Shown: positions 14,074 to 22,822, counted from the stretch's first letter. The stretch: DNA of 23,261 nucleotides from an uncultured Oscillospiraceae bacterium (GCA_934446565.1 CAKSEO010000038.1:1-23261); one strand, 5' to 3'. Notes: generated from the sequence alone by a model not told the origin. Numbers and translations are program-made.

Positions 14074-15636
14074 ATGACATCTGCCGCAGTAAACAACACC
14101 GCAGCAGGAAAGGCTCCGCTGAACCATAAGACCCTTGGCATTGGTATGGCGGCTTTTGCTGTGATCGAGGCTGTTGTTACATTTTTCCTGGTGATGAAGC
14201 CGCTGTTTATCAACCCGGTATTCAACCAGTGCAAAGCATATAACGAGGAAGGCAAGGCTTGTATCGTAAAGCTCTTCGGCAAGACTTTTGCGTCGCAGGC
14301 TGAAATCGATAACAATCAGATAATACTGTCGCTCTGGGATACTATTGTCAACATCGTACTTATCTACATAGTTATCACCGGCATACTGCTCCTGCTTTCG
14401 TTCTGCTATTTCAAGGGATTTGCGTTCGCAAAGTCCTATCTGATAGCTGTTTTCGGCGCAAAGACTATCATTGCGCTTACTCCCATTCTTGTTCCCTTTG
14501 CTAACTTCAGAAATTCCATGCGCATCTTCGGCGCGATAGACGCTGTTATCTGCCTTGCGGCATGTGTTTACTGCGTATACGACAGCTTGTCGGAATACGC
14601 AGACGATATGTTGCTGACCGCCGACGACATCGCAAAGATGTGGAAGCGCGGAAAGACTGCAGGCGTGATGTTCCTCGTAATGGTTGCTGCTGTCATCTTC
14701 GCGGCATTCGGCATGAGCGCTTACGGCAATATCGGCAACGCAGGCGGCAACTGGTCCATCGTTATCGGCTGGCTCGATAACACCAGTCTTGCACAGGGCG
14801 TTGTTCTTGCACTCCTGGCCGCTGTAGCACTTATCGGCTCCATCGTTTACGTCCGCGAGGGCGAGTGGGCTATGATATTCTACTTCTCATTCGGCGCAGC
14901 TATGACTGTTACAAACCTCATCGGCATCCTGTTCAGAGTTCTGTGGATCTTCAAGACCTACAACCCCACCAAGGCGCTTGCAAAGTCCGGCGACGAGGAC
15001 GCTATCGCTTGGGTCGGCTCCAACGGCATGACCGCAAAGTGGTGGATGGCTACCGTATTCCTGATACTCTCTTTCGTGGCTGCCGCAGTCGTTACTGTCA
15101 TTGCATTCACAAAGATCAAGAGCAGGCTGAACTTCAAGTACAGCGAGGCTGACAAGAAGCCCGCTATCGCTGTTATGATCGGCGCAGGTTCCATTATACT
15201 GGAATTCGTGCTGACAATGATCGCAGTACTCATGTGGGATAAGCAGCACTACAGCGCTATAACACTGGGCGCAATGGACTATATGTACTTCATTGCTTTC
15301 GGCGGTATCTCCCTGTTCCTCGCGATCGCAATGTGGAGCGGCTACAGCTTCTCCAAGTTCGGAACTCTTGCCCTGTACATCATGGTAGGCTCCTGCAACT
15401 TCTCCTCTATCTTCACCGTATTCGGTGAGAGAGGAACAAAGGTAGCAAACTCCCTCGCCGCTTACAATGCAGCTGTTGAGCAGGGTCTCAGCGAGCTTCC
15501 CGCAAGATTCAAGGGATACAACTACATCACCTGTGGAGTATTCTTCATCCTGTCGTTCATCGTATGCTTCGGCATTATTGCTGTGTTCGTTGTTAAGGAA
15601 GTAAACAACTACATGTATCAGAAGCGCTACGAGTGA
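14074..15636 (+). CDS. multi-spanning membrane protein of unknown function
   Basis: The 520-residue protein has about twelve hydrophobic segments (roughly 22-41, 88-112, 119-140, 148-167, 195-214, 236-258, 265-290, 325-348, 367-389, 401-420, 428-450 and 490-512). It has no signal peptide, and hydrophilic loops lie mainly at about 45-85, 170-190, 292-322 and 455-488. I see no transporter signature, ATPase motif or catalytic set. Codon use favours the GGC/GAC/AAG-type codons also seen in the ribosomal genes here, hinting at good expression. AGGAGG stands 9 nt before the ATG. It has its own promoter and terminator. A transporter or membrane-organising role is possible but unsupported. Confidence 0.82.
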   Translation: MTSAAVNNTAAGKAPLNHKTLGIGMAAFAVIEAVVTFFLVMKPLFINPVFNQCKAYNEEGKACIVKLFGKTFASQAEIDNNQIILSLWDTIVNIVLIYIVITGILLLLSFCYFKGFAFAKSYLIAVFGAKTIIALTPILVPFANFRNSMRIFGAIDAVICLAACVYCVYDSLSEYADDMLLTADDIAKMWKRGKTAGVMFLVMVAAVIFAAFGMSAYGNIGNAGGNWSIVIGWLDNTSLAQGVVLALLAAVALIGSIVYVREGEWAMIFYFSFGAAMTVTNLIGILFRVLWIFKTYNPTKALAKSGDEDAIAWVGSNGMTAKWWMATVFLILSFVAAAVVTVIAFTKIKSRLNFKYSEADKKPAIAVMIGAGSIILEFVLTMIAVLMWDKQHYSAITLGAMDYMYFIAFGGISLFLAIAMWSGYSFSKFGTLALYIMVGSCNFSSIFTVFGERGTKVANSLAAYNAAVEQGLSELPARFKGYNYITCGVFFILSFIVCFGIIAVFVVKEVNNYMYQKRYE

Positions 15637-15664
15637 TCGTAACCAGGTAAATTCGCAATGTAAT

Positions 15665-15696
15665 TCCCCCGGTCCGAATGGACCGGGGGATTTTTT
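15665..15696 (+). terminator. strong intrinsic terminator
   Basis: A perfect 10-bp stem TCCCCCGGTC/GACCGGGGGA with a 6-nt loop is followed by six Ts, 28 bp after the stop of the large membrane-protein gene. Confidence 0.95.
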
Positions 15697-15747
15697 ATAT
15701 TCCTATGGGATATGAGCAGACATTTCGCGGCAGAGTGAACGCATAAA

Positions 15748-15996
15748 AGCTGCCGTTCCTATCTAGGAACGGCAGCTCAGCTTGTCGAAAAAATCGAATT
15801 TGCCCGCGAAGCGGGCTTTTGAAATCCGTTTTTTGCTCCGGGTTTCCCGGGGCAAAAAACACTTCTATCCGCGCAAGTGTGCGGTTTGTCGGCTTTGCCG
15901 ACAAACCGTGCGCGTGGCGCGGATGTTCGGCGGAAAAGTCACTTTAGTGACTTTTTCGACGGTCTGAGCTGCCGTTCCTATCTAGGAACGGCAGCT
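15748..15996. repeat. 249-bp composite palindromic element
   Basis: Both ends carry a 30-base hairpin with a 13-bp stem AGCTGCCGTTCCT and an ATCT loop (15748-15777 and 15967-15996). With the adjoining CAG and GTCGAAAAA segments these form inverted ends of about 45 bp. Inside are four more hairpins: 15802-15816 (6-bp stem), 15828-15860 (15-bp stem, one G-T pair), 15867-15924 (8-bp outer and 12-bp inner stems) and 15938-15951 (6-bp stem). It fills most of the 324-bp gap after the upstream terminator, between convergent genes. No transposase is present; short frames across it are not believable genes. Confidence 0.8.
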
Positions 15997-16020
15997 TTGT
16001 TGAATCGCTGATTTACTTGA

Positions 16021-17298
16021 TCACTTGTTCAGGAGAACTTCAACGCTTGCGAGCTTAACGCATACGCAGAATATCTCCATAGCCTGACGGAGTTCGTCAA
16101 CAGACGGGAATGTCGGAGCGATACGGATATTGCTATCCTTGGGATCCTTGCCGTAGGGGAATGTAGCGCCGGCACCGGTCATCACAACGCCCGCCTCCTT
16201 GGCGAGGGATACGATGCGCTTTGCGCAACCGGGAAGTGCGTCAAAGGAAATGAAGTAGCCGCCGTTAGGCTTGTTCCACTTGCCGATTCCGAGGGGTTCG
16301 ATCTCCTTATCGAGCATGTAGAGAACTACGTCGAACTTCGGGCGGATAATTGCAGCGTGGTGCTTCATGTGCTCGCTGATGCTCTCAAAGTTCTTGAAGT
16401 ACTTAGCATGACGGAGCTGGTTCAGCTTATCGAATCCGATGGTCTGATAGGTCATCTGGCTCTTGATGAAGTCGATGTTCTCCTTGCTTGCTGCAACAAC
16501 TGCAAGACCGCCGCCAGGGAAGGAAATCTTGGAGGTAGAGGTGAACTCGAATACCATGTTCGGGTTGCCAGCCTTCTTGCACTCCTCAATGATGTTCAGC
16601 AGGTGGTCGTGTTCCTCAGAAAGGTGGTGTACGCAGTATGCGTTATCCCAGAAAATGCGGAAGTCCTTAGCCTTGGGCTTGAGGTTTGCGAAACGCTTTA
16701 CAACAGCGTCGGAATAGGTGATACCAGTCGGGTTGGAATACATCGGAACGCACCAGATACCCTTTATCTCCTCGTCCTCGGAAACAAGCTTCTCTACGGC
16801 GTCCATATCGGGGCCGTCCTCGAGGTAGTCAACGTTGATCATCTCGATACCAAGCGCCTGGCAGATAGCGAAGTGTCTGTCGTAGCCGGGAGCAGGGCAG
16901 AGGAACTTCACATGATCGTATTTGCACCAGGGCTTTTCGCTGCCGAGTACGCCGAGCTGCATTGCACGGATTATGGTGTCGTACATCATCTGGAGACTGG
17001 AGTTGCCGCCTACGATAACTTCGTCAGCGGATACGCCGAGCATTTCCTGGAACAGTGCCTTTGCCTCGGGAATGCCGTCGAGCACGCCGTAGTTGCGGCA
17101 GTCGATGCCGTTGCTGGACTTGTAATCGCCGTCAAGGCAATGCAGGAGCATGTCGAGCGAAAGGTTGAGCTGCTCGGGGGCAGGCTTACCTCTGGACATG
17201 TCGAGCTTCAGACCCTTTGCCTTGTAGTCTGCGTACTGCTTCTCGAGGGCTGACTTTTCAGCCTGGAGCTGTTCTTTGCTCATCTGTGAATAAAGCAT
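16021..17298 (-). CDS. class I/II aminotransferase, aspartate aminotransferase-like
   Basis: This is a PLP-dependent fold-type I enzyme of 425 residues, closest by sequence pattern to the subgroup Ic aspartate aminotransferases (AspT of Corynebacterium type). Those interconvert aspartate plus 2-oxoglutarate with oxaloacetate plus glutamate. Visible elements are SRGKPAPEQLNLS (35-47), GNSSLQMMYD (98-107), SNPTG with N189, D218 and Y221 in FWDNAYCVHH, the predicted Schiff-base lysine K257 in TSTSKISFPGGG, and R392 in IRIAPTFPS, which should bind the substrate carboxylate. The start at 17298 is preferred over one nine codons earlier because AGAGGAAA stands about 7 nt before it. It is monocistronic, divergent from the DUF1015 gene. 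The exact substrate cannot be fixed from sequence alone. Confidence 0.9.
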   Translation of the reverse strand: MLYSQMSKEQLQAEKSALEKQYADYKAKGLKLDMSRGKPAPEQLNLSLDMLLHCLDGDYKSSNGIDCRNYGVLDGIPEAKALFQEMLGVSADEVIVGGNSSLQMMYDTIIRAMQLGVLGSEKPWCKYDHVKFLCPAPGYDRHFAICQALGIEMINVDYLEDGPDMDAVEKLVSEDEEIKGIWCVPMYSNPTGITYSDAVVKRFANLKPKAKDFRIFWDNAYCVHHLSEEHDHLLNIIEECKKAGNPNMVFEFTSTSKISFPGGGLAVVAASKENIDFIKSQMTYQTIGFDKLNQLRHAKYFKNFESISEHMKHHAAIIRPKFDVVLYMLDKEIEPLGIGKWNKPNGGYFISFDALPGCAKRIVSLAKEAGVVMTGAGATFPYGKDPKDSNIRIAPTFPSVDELRQAMEIFCVCVKLASVEVLLNK

Positions 17299-17363
17299 GG
17301 TTATTTCCTCTCTTAACGCTGTCATTATATCGTGCGCATTTTATCCCGCGCCCATTTAATATT

Positions 17364-17392
17364 ATTATATCATAGTTATCCGGATTTTGCAA
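17364..17392 (-). promoter_or_regulatory. sigma-A promoter for the aminotransferase gene
   Basis: On the minus strand TTGCAA (17387-17392) and TATAAT (17364-17369) are 17 bp apart, with an extended -10 TGA. The -10 box lies about 65 bp before the ATG. Confidence 0.82.
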
Positions 17393-17473
17393 GCACTTTT
17401 TCCGAATCTTGCAATAATAAATCTCACGCTCACAGAATCATCCGGCGAATATTCACGACTTAATAAAAACATG

Positions 17474-17502
17474 TTGTAAAATCGCCGATATTATGCTATA
17501 AT
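17474..17502 (+). promoter_or_regulatory. sigma-A promoter for the DUF1015 gene
   Basis: TTGTAA (17474-17479), a 17-bp spacer and TATAAT (17497-17502) with an extended -10 TGC. It lies 56 bp before the ATG and diverges from the aminotransferase promoter. Confidence 0.82.
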
Positions 17503-17558
17503 GTAAACGAATACGCCGGTATTATCCGGAAAACACAGCACAGAAAGGACCTACAGCA

Positions 17559-18812
17559 ATGACAGCATTTACATCAGCCGATATCCTCCTCCCGAAGCTT
17601 GACGCCGAGGGTATGACCAAGTGGTCGGTAGTAGCATGCGACCAGTACACAAGCGAGCCCGCATATTGGGAAAAGACCGCCGAGATAGCAGGTGACGCAC
17701 CCTCCACGCTGAACCTCATCTTCCCCGAAGTTTACCTTGAGCAGCCGGACGCAGACGCACGCATCACCAATATCAACCGCACCATGCAGGAGTACCTCGA
17801 CAAGGGGTTGTTCAATGAATACAAGTCCGCGCTGATACTCATGCGCCGCACCCAGGCTGACGGAAAGGTACGCACCGGTCTTGTCGGCGCGATAGACCTG
17901 GAGCAGTACGACTACAATAAGGGCAGCAAGTCCCAGGTGCGTGCTACTGAAGCGACGGTCGCTTCCCGTATCCCGCCGCGCGTAAAGATCCGCCGCGACG
18001 CTGCGCTGGAGCTGCCCCATATCATGATACTTATTGACGATGTTAAGCGCACTGTAATAGAGCCGCTCGAGGCAAAGCGCGACCAGCTTACCAAGCTCTA
18101 CGATTTCGACCTCATGCAGAACGGCGGCCACCTTGAAGGCTGGCTGGTAGACGGCGACCATGCTAAAGCAGTATTCGAAGCCCTCGACAAGCTCGCAGAC
18201 AAGGATGATTTCAACTCCCGCTACGGACTGACAGGGGAAGAAGTCTTGCTGTACGCAATGGGCGACGGCAATCACTCTCTCGCCACCGCCAAGGAGTGTT
18301 ACGAGCAGAAAAAGCGCGCGAATGCTCCCGAGGCTGCGCTTGCGCGTTACGCGCTTGCGGAGGTCGTAAACCTCCACAGCGAGGCTCTGGAATTCGAAGC
18401 TATCCACCGCGTCATTACCGATACCGACGCGGCAAAGCTCATGGCTGACATGACTGCTACACTGAAGCTCACCGAGGGTGCGTCCGGACAGAGCTTTACC
18501 GTGCTGCTGAACGGCGAAAGAAAGCAGTACTCCGTAGGCGCTCCCACTGCAAACCTCACTGTAGGCAGCCTACAGATGTTCCTGGATAAGTGGCTTTCTG
18601 AAAATGCCGGAAAGATAGACTACATACATGGCGAGGACGTTGTGGAGAGCCTTTCCTCCGCAAAGAACAGCATAGGATTCCTGCTGCCCTCCATGACTAA
18701 GGAGGAACTGTTCCCCACGGTTATCAAGGACGGCGCGCTTCCCAGAAAGACTTTCTCGATGGGTCATGCGCACGACAAGCGTTTCTACTGCGAATCAAGA
18801 AAGATAAAGTGA
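17559..18812 (+). CDS. DUF1015 family protein
   Basis: The 417-residue cytoplasmic protein shows the DUF1015 hallmarks. An N-terminal segment ends VVACDQYTSEPAYW (24-37), followed by VRATEATVASRIPPR (127-141) and the highly conserved MGDGNHSLATAK (234-245). Members are related to ParB/SbnI-like proteins, some of which phosphorylate free serine with ATP or ADP; whether this one does is not known. Length is normal for the family. AGAAAGGA stands about 10 nt before the ATG. The downstream serine hydrolase starts 9 bp after the stop, so the two are coexpressed and may share a pathway. Confidence 0.88.
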   Translation: MTAFTSADILLPKLDAEGMTKWSVVACDQYTSEPAYWEKTAEIAGDAPSTLNLIFPEVYLEQPDADARITNINRTMQEYLDKGLFNEYKSALILMRRTQADGKVRTGLVGAIDLEQYDYNKGSKSQVRATEATVASRIPPRVKIRRDAALELPHIMILIDDVKRTVIEPLEAKRDQLTKLYDFDLMQNGGHLEGWLVDGDHAKAVFEALDKLADKDDFNSRYGLTGEEVLLYAMGDGNHSLATAKECYEQKKRANAPEAALARYALAEVVNLHSEALEFEAIHRVITDTDAAKLMADMTATLKLTEGASGQSFTVLLNGERKQYSVGAPTANLTVGSLQMFLDKWLSENAGKIDYIHGEDVVESLSSAKNSIGFLLPSMTKEELFPTVIKDGALPRKTFSMGHAHDKRFYCESRKIK

Positions 18813-18821
18813 GGTAACGTT

Positions 18822-19994
18822 ATGAATCTTGTAAAACTCGAGCAAATATCCGACATGCTGCGCTCCCAGGTAGAAAGCGGTGCCGCAGTCGGTTGCTCCG
18901 CATATGTACTGAAAAACGGACATCCTATTTACCGCATGAACGCCGGAATGGCTGACGTAGCCCGCGGAATAAAGTGGACAAACGACACCATCGTAAGGCT
19001 GTATTCCATGACCAAACCGGTCACTGCCGCGGCTGCAATGATACTGGTTGACCGCGGTCAGATCGACGTTTTCGACAAGGTGAGCTGGTTCATTCCCGGA
19101 TTCAGGAATCAGACCGTCCTTACAGAAAACGGCGAGGAGCCGCTTAGCTGCGAGGTCTGCATAAAGGACCTGCTGGATATGACCTCCGGGCTTGCTTACC
19201 CCGACCGCAACTATCCTGCGGGAAGCGTTATGCAGGATCTTTACGACAAGATCTGCGAGGAGGTCGCAGCCGGCAAGCCCGTTGATACGCTTGAGTATGC
19301 GAACCGCATAGGTCAGGTGCCGCTGGCGTTCCAGCCGGGCGACAGATGGATGTACGGCTCGTCTGCGGACGTCCTGGGCGCAGTCATTGAAGTGGTATCC
19401 GGGAAGAAGTTCGGCGACTTCCTCCGCGAGGAACTGTTCGAGCCGTTGGGAATGGTCGATACGGATTTCTGGGTCCCTGAAGAAAAACTCAGCCGCTTTG
19501 CGGAAAACTACGAAGAGAAAGATGGAAAGCTTGTACCCTGTCTCTGGCAGCACCTGGGGCTGACCTACCTGTGCCGGAAGCCTCCGGAGTTCCAGTCCGG
19601 CGGCGCAGGACTCTGCTCCACAATGGACGACTACGCGGCTTTCGCGGAGATGCTGCTCAACGAGGGCGTATACAACGGCAGACGTATCCTCAGCAAGAAC
19701 GCCGTTAAGTTCATGACCTCCAATCACCTTACGCCTTATCAGCTCCGTACTCTCGACTGGGAACAGCATGTAGGATGCGGATACGGCAACCTTATGCACG
19801 TCGCTATAGACGAGGGTGCCGCAGGTCCTGCGACCCACCTCGGTGAATACAGCTGGGATGGCTGGCTGGGCTGCTACTGGGCGAACGACCCTCGGGACGG
19901 ATATACGTTCCTATATTTTGTTCAGCGTTGCGGAGGTCTGGGGGGACATCCTCTCAGGATGATCAAGCAGATAGTTTATGGGGCAGAGGATTGA
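18822..19994 (+). CDS. serine hydrolase, beta-lactamase/esterase fold
   Basis: The 390-residue protein belongs to the class C beta-lactamase-like hydrolases. The SxxK motif is S62-M-T-K65 (LYSMTKPVTAA), the second motif is Y178-G-S180 (MYGSSADVLG), and the third-strand region is probably GEYSWDGWLGCYW (341-353). It lacks a signal peptide, so it is likely cytoplasmic and more probably an esterase or peptidase than an antibiotic-destroying beta-lactamase. The ribosome binding site GTGAGG overlaps the end of the DUF1015 gene, pointing to translational coupling. No clear terminator follows; the gap to the next promoter is about 70 bp and AT-rich. Confidence 0.9.
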   Translation: MNLVKLEQISDMLRSQVESGAAVGCSAYVLKNGHPIYRMNAGMADVARGIKWTNDTIVRLYSMTKPVTAAAAMILVDRGQIDVFDKVSWFIPGFRNQTVLTENGEEPLSCEVCIKDLLDMTSGLAYPDRNYPAGSVMQDLYDKICEEVAAGKPVDTLEYANRIGQVPLAFQPGDRWMYGSSADVLGAVIEVVSGKKFGDFLREELFEPLGMVDTDFWVPEEKLSRFAENYEEKDGKLVPCLWQHLGLTYLCRKPPEFQSGGAGLCSTMDDYAAFAEMLLNEGVYNGRRILSKNAVKFMTSNHLTPYQLRTLDWEQHVGCGYGNLMHVAIDEGAAGPATHLGEYSWDGWLGCYWANDPRDGYTFLYFVQRCGGLGGHPLRMIKQIVYGAED

Positions 19995-20065
19995 GTTACA
20001 TATGTTACATTATACCTTCCACAAAAAAGCTGTAAATAAACTGGTATGTCTTGTAGAAATGCCTA

Positions 20066-20094
20066 TTGACTTTTTGCACGGTTTATTATATAAT
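20066..20094 (+). promoter_or_regulatory. sigma-A promoter for the receiver-domain gene
   Basis: TTGACT (20066-20071), a 17-bp spacer and TATAAT (20089-20094). The -10 box is 40 bp before the ATG at 20135. Confidence 0.88.
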
Positions 20095-20134
20095 TAAATC
20101 AAGAGATTTAACCGGGCATTCGGAGGGGATATAA

Positions 20135-20593
20135 ATGGAGGAACGCAACACTCTGCTCATTGTTGACGATTTTGAATTTAATCGGCTCATGCTGAGCGAC
20201 ACATTCAGCGATCGTCACGTTGTTGAAGCGGAAAATGGCAAGCGTGCCATTGAAGAATTCGAGAAAAACAAGGACAAGCTTTGTGCTGTCCTGTTAGATA
20301 TCATGATGCCGGTAATGGACGGATTCGGCGTGCTGGAATATCTTGTTGACAACAAGTACATTGATGATATCCCGGTGTTCATAATCAGTGCGGACACCTC
20401 CGATAAATCGCTTTCCAGGGCTTACGACCTCGGCGCTGCTGATGTTATAGCAAAGCCGTTCAACATTCGGTTCGTACGCAGACGTATCAACAACATCATC
20501 GAGCTTTACAACCAGCGCAGATACCTCAGCATGCTGGTAAAGGAAAAAGGCATCGAGGTGCCTTTTATGAAAACAGGCTCAGCAAACAAGTAA
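20135..20593 (+). CDS. stand-alone response regulator receiver protein
   Basis: The 152-residue protein is one receiver domain. D11 and D12 form the acidic pocket, D55 (LLDIMMP) is the phosphorylation site, S85 is the switch Ser/Thr position and K107 (AKPF) the conserved lysine. After the fold, a short helix (about 113-137, VRRRINNIIELYNQRRYL) and a tail follow, without a DNA-binding or enzyme domain. In relatives this helix often leads into a GGDEF or HD-GYP domain; here the reading frame ends. It may act through protein contacts like Spo0F or CheY. No histidine kinase is nearby. GGAGGGG lies 6 to 7 nt before the ATG. Own promoter and terminator make it monocistronic. Confidence 0.92.
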   Translation: MEERNTLLIVDDFEFNRLMLSDTFSDRHVVEAENGKRAIEEFEKNKDKLCAVLLDIMMPVMDGFGVLEYLVDNKYIDDIPVFIISADTSDKSLSRAYDLGAADVIAKPFNIRFVRRRINNIIELYNQRRYLSMLVKEKGIEVPFMKTGSANK

Positions 20594-20602
20594 ATAAACC
20601 CA

Positions 20603-20640
20603 AAACCGCCGACCCACTTTCGTGGATCGGCGGTTTCATT
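20603..20640. terminator. terminator between convergent genes
   Basis: A 15-bp stem (20603-20617 with 20622-20636) has one mismatched or wobble position and a TTTC loop. The lower stem is AAA/TTT and a T-rich tail follows on the plus strand. It lies 10 bp after the receiver-domain stop and 25 bp from the end of htpG, so it may serve both. Confidence 0.85.
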
Positions 20641-20664
20641 TATTCTGTTATTAAATTATCGACA

Positions 20665-22557
20665 TCAATCTGCCATGATGGTGCACAGCTTGTTTGTGAA
20701 CTCTACCGGGTCCTCAATAGGCATGCCCTCTATCAGCAGAGCCTGTGAATACAGGATATCCGCATACTCTGCAACGGTGTCCTTCTTGTCCTCTGCATAG
20801 AGCTTCTTGAGCTTCTCGAATATCGGATGCGACGCATTTATCTCGAGTATCTTAGCCGCCTTTGCAGTATGAGCCTGCTCGTCCGGCATTGCGGAAAGCA
20901 CCTTTTCCATCTCAACGGACAACGCACCCTCGCTGGTCACGCATACCGGATGTGTCTTTAAGCGCTGGGACAGCTTTACAGCCTTGACTTTGCCGCCAAG
21001 CTTCTCGGTCATGAAATCGAACAGAGCCTTGTTATCCTCCTCCGCCTTCTTGATTTCTTCCTTCTCAGCCTCGGTCTCAAGACCAAGGTCGTCAGCGGAT
21101 ACCGACTTGAACTCCTTGCCGTTGTAGTCATGCATCATCTGCATGGTGAACTCGTCTACATGGTCGGTGAAATAGAGTATCTCATAGCCCTTGTCGCGTA
21201 CCATTTCGGTCTGCGGGAGCGCTTCAATACGAGCAATGCTGCTGCCGCTTGCAAAGTAGACGTACTTCTGATCCTCTTTCATTCTGGAAACGTACTCTTC
21301 CAGAGTGGTGTAATCCTTGCTGAAGCTGCTCTTGAACATCAGCAGATCCTGGAGATTCTCCTTATTAGCGCCGAAGCTCTCGTAAATGCCATATTTGAGC
21401 TGCGTACCGAACGCGTCAAAGAACTTGCCGTACTTCTCACGGTCGTTCTTCTGGAGCTTTTTCAGCTCGTTCCTGATGGATTTCTCAAGGCTCTTTGCGA
21501 TTAGCTTTAACTGGCGGTCATGCTGGAGCATCTCACGGGAAATGTTCAGCGACAGATCCTCGCTGTCCACAAGACCTCTTACGAAGCTGAAATAATCAGG
21601 GAGCAGGTCTGCGCACTTCTCCATTATCATAACGCCGTTGGAATAAAGCTGAAGTCCCTTTTCAAAGTTCTTGGAATAGTAATCGAACGGAGGCTTTGAC
21701 GGGATATACAGCAGTGCTGTATATGTCGCAGTACCCTCGGTGCTGGTGTGGATATGCGCAAGCGGCGCTTCGTAATCGTAGAACTTATCCTTGTAGAACT
21801 GGTCGTAATCCTCGTCCTTGAGTTCGCTCTTGGACTTCTTCCAGATAGGCGTCATGCTGTTGAGGGTTTCGGTAACGATCTCCTTTTCGTACTCGTCCTT
21901 GCTGCCCTCCTTGAGCTTTTCATGCTCAACGTCCATCTTGATGGGGTAGCGGATATAATCGGAATACTTGCGTACAAGCTGCTTTATCTTGTACGGGGTG
22001 AGGAACTCGTCATAATTCTCCTCCTCAGCGTTATCCTTGATATCCAGTATTATCTGCGTGCCGTGGCCGTCCTTCTGCGCCTCGGAGATGGTGTAGCCGT
22101 CAACGCCCTCGCTCTCCCACATGTAGGCTGTATCAGCGCCGTACGCCTTGGATATAACAGTGACTTTCTTCGCTACCATAAACGCGGAATAGAATCCAAC
22201 GCCGAACTGACCGATTATGTTGACATCCTCGGTCTTTTCGTTCTCGTTCTTGAATGCCAGCGATCCGGACTTCGCAATGGTACCGAGGTTGTTCTCCAGC
22301 TCGTCCTTTGTCATGCCGATACCGTTATCGGTGATTATCAGCTTTCTGTCGTCCTTGTTAGCCTCGATGGTTATAGCCATGTCGGAACGTGTGATACCGG
22401 TGTTCTCGCTCATGGACTTGAAATAGAGCTTGTCCATGGCGTCGCTCGCGTTGGATATCAGCTCACGCAGGAATATCTCCTTGTGAGTGTAGATGGAGTT
22501 GATCATCATCTCAAGCAGGCGCTTGGATTCCGCTTTAAATTCTTTTGTTTCTGCCAT
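20665..22557 (-). CDS. htpG: molecular chaperone HtpG (Hsp90)
   Basis: HtpG is the bacterial Hsp90 dimer that remodels client proteins using ATP. The 630-residue protein has the GHKL ATP-binding domain with [11 protein letters not shown] (36-46), TDNGIGM (76-82) and [11 protein letters not shown] (116-126), followed by middle and C-terminal dimerisation domains. Length is normal. The start at 22557 (MAETKEF) is chosen over an ATG three codons earlier because AAGGAG is then 9 nt upstream; the earlier ATG overlaps that site. Upstream lie a sigma-A promoter and a perfect CIRCE operator, so expression is probably repressed by HrcA and induced by heat. Confidence 0.97.
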   Translation of the reverse strand: MAETKEFKAESKRLLEMMINSIYTHKEIFLRELISNASDAMDKLYFKSMSENTGITRSDMAITIEANKDDRKLIITDNGIGMTKDELENNLGTIAKSGSLAFKNENEKTEDVNIIGQFGVGFYSAFMVAKKVTVISKAYGADTAYMWESEGVDGYTISEAQKDGHGTQIILDIKDNAEEENYDEFLTPYKIKQLVRKYSDYIRYPIKMDVEHEKLKEGSKDEYEKEIVTETLNSMTPIWKKSKSELKDEDYDQFYKDKFYDYEAPLAHIHTSTEGTATYTALLYIPSKPPFDYYSKNFEKGLQLYSNGVMIMEKCADLLPDYFSFVRGLVDSEDLSLNISREMLQHDRQLKLIAKSLEKSIRNELKKLQKNDREKYGKFFDAFGTQLKYGIYESFGANKENLQDLLMFKSSFSKDYTTLEEYVSRMKEDQKYVYFASGSSIARIEALPQTEMVRDKGYEILYFTDHVDEFTMQMMHDYNGKEFKSVSADDLGLETEAEKEEIKKAEEDNKALFDFMTEKLGGKVKAVKLSQRLKTHPVCVTSEGALSVEMEKVLSAMPDEQAHTAKAAKILEINASHPIFEKLKKLYAEDKKDTVAEYADILYSQALLIEGMPIEDPVEFTNKLCTIMAD

Positions 22558-22603
22558 TGTAAACATCTCCTTATATTTCTCGGTGTAAGCCGTTTTTTAC
22601 TGT

Positions 22604-22630
22604 TTAGCACTCTATCACCATGAGTGCTAA
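22604..22630. promoter_or_regulatory. CIRCE operator (HrcA binding site)
   Basis: TTAGCACTC (22604-22612), a 9-bp spacer and GAGTGCTAA (22622-22630) match the CIRCE consensus at all 18 arm positions. It starts 4 bp downstream of the -10 box of the htpG promoter, so it covers the transcription start. It is 47 bp before the htpG ATG. Confidence 0.97.
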
Positions 22631-22634
22631 ATCT

Positions 22635-22662
22635 ATTATACACCTTTTTCAGAAATAGTCAA
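22635..22662 (-). promoter_or_regulatory. sigma-A promoter for htpG
   Basis: On the minus strand TTGACT (22657-22662) and TATAAT (22635-22640) are 16 bp apart, directly upstream of the CIRCE element. Confidence 0.88.
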
Positions 22663-22787
22663 GGGGTAATTCACAGATTTTTGAAAAGTTGTGGCGAATT
22701 TTTTCAATGCTCAATAATAGCCAGGGAAGTTCATATTCTTGTACAAAATAGCCATAATTCCATCTTAAAATTTGTGCTGAATGAGGG

Positions 22788-22816
22788 TTGCAAAATACCT
22801 GCGGAAATGCTATAAT
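22788..22816 (+). promoter_or_regulatory. sigma-A promoter of a probable small RNA
   Basis: TTGCAA (22788-22793), a 17-bp spacer and TATAAT (22811-22816) with an extended -10 TGC. No protein gene follows, but a strong terminator does 135 bp later. The 22663-22787 stretch before it is AT-rich with no gene I can support. Confidence 0.78.
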
Positions 22817-22822
22817 TATATC

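Noticed and set aside
15695..15967. Short frames on both strands across the composite palindrome
   Set aside because: They cross several stable hairpins, lack ribosome binding sites and share the same DNA on opposite strands. They are best explained by the repeat element.
22624..22815. 63-codon plus-strand frame between htpG and the small RNA
   Set aside because: It starts inside the CIRCE element and crosses the htpG promoter. It has no ribosome binding site and ends in the small-RNA promoter.
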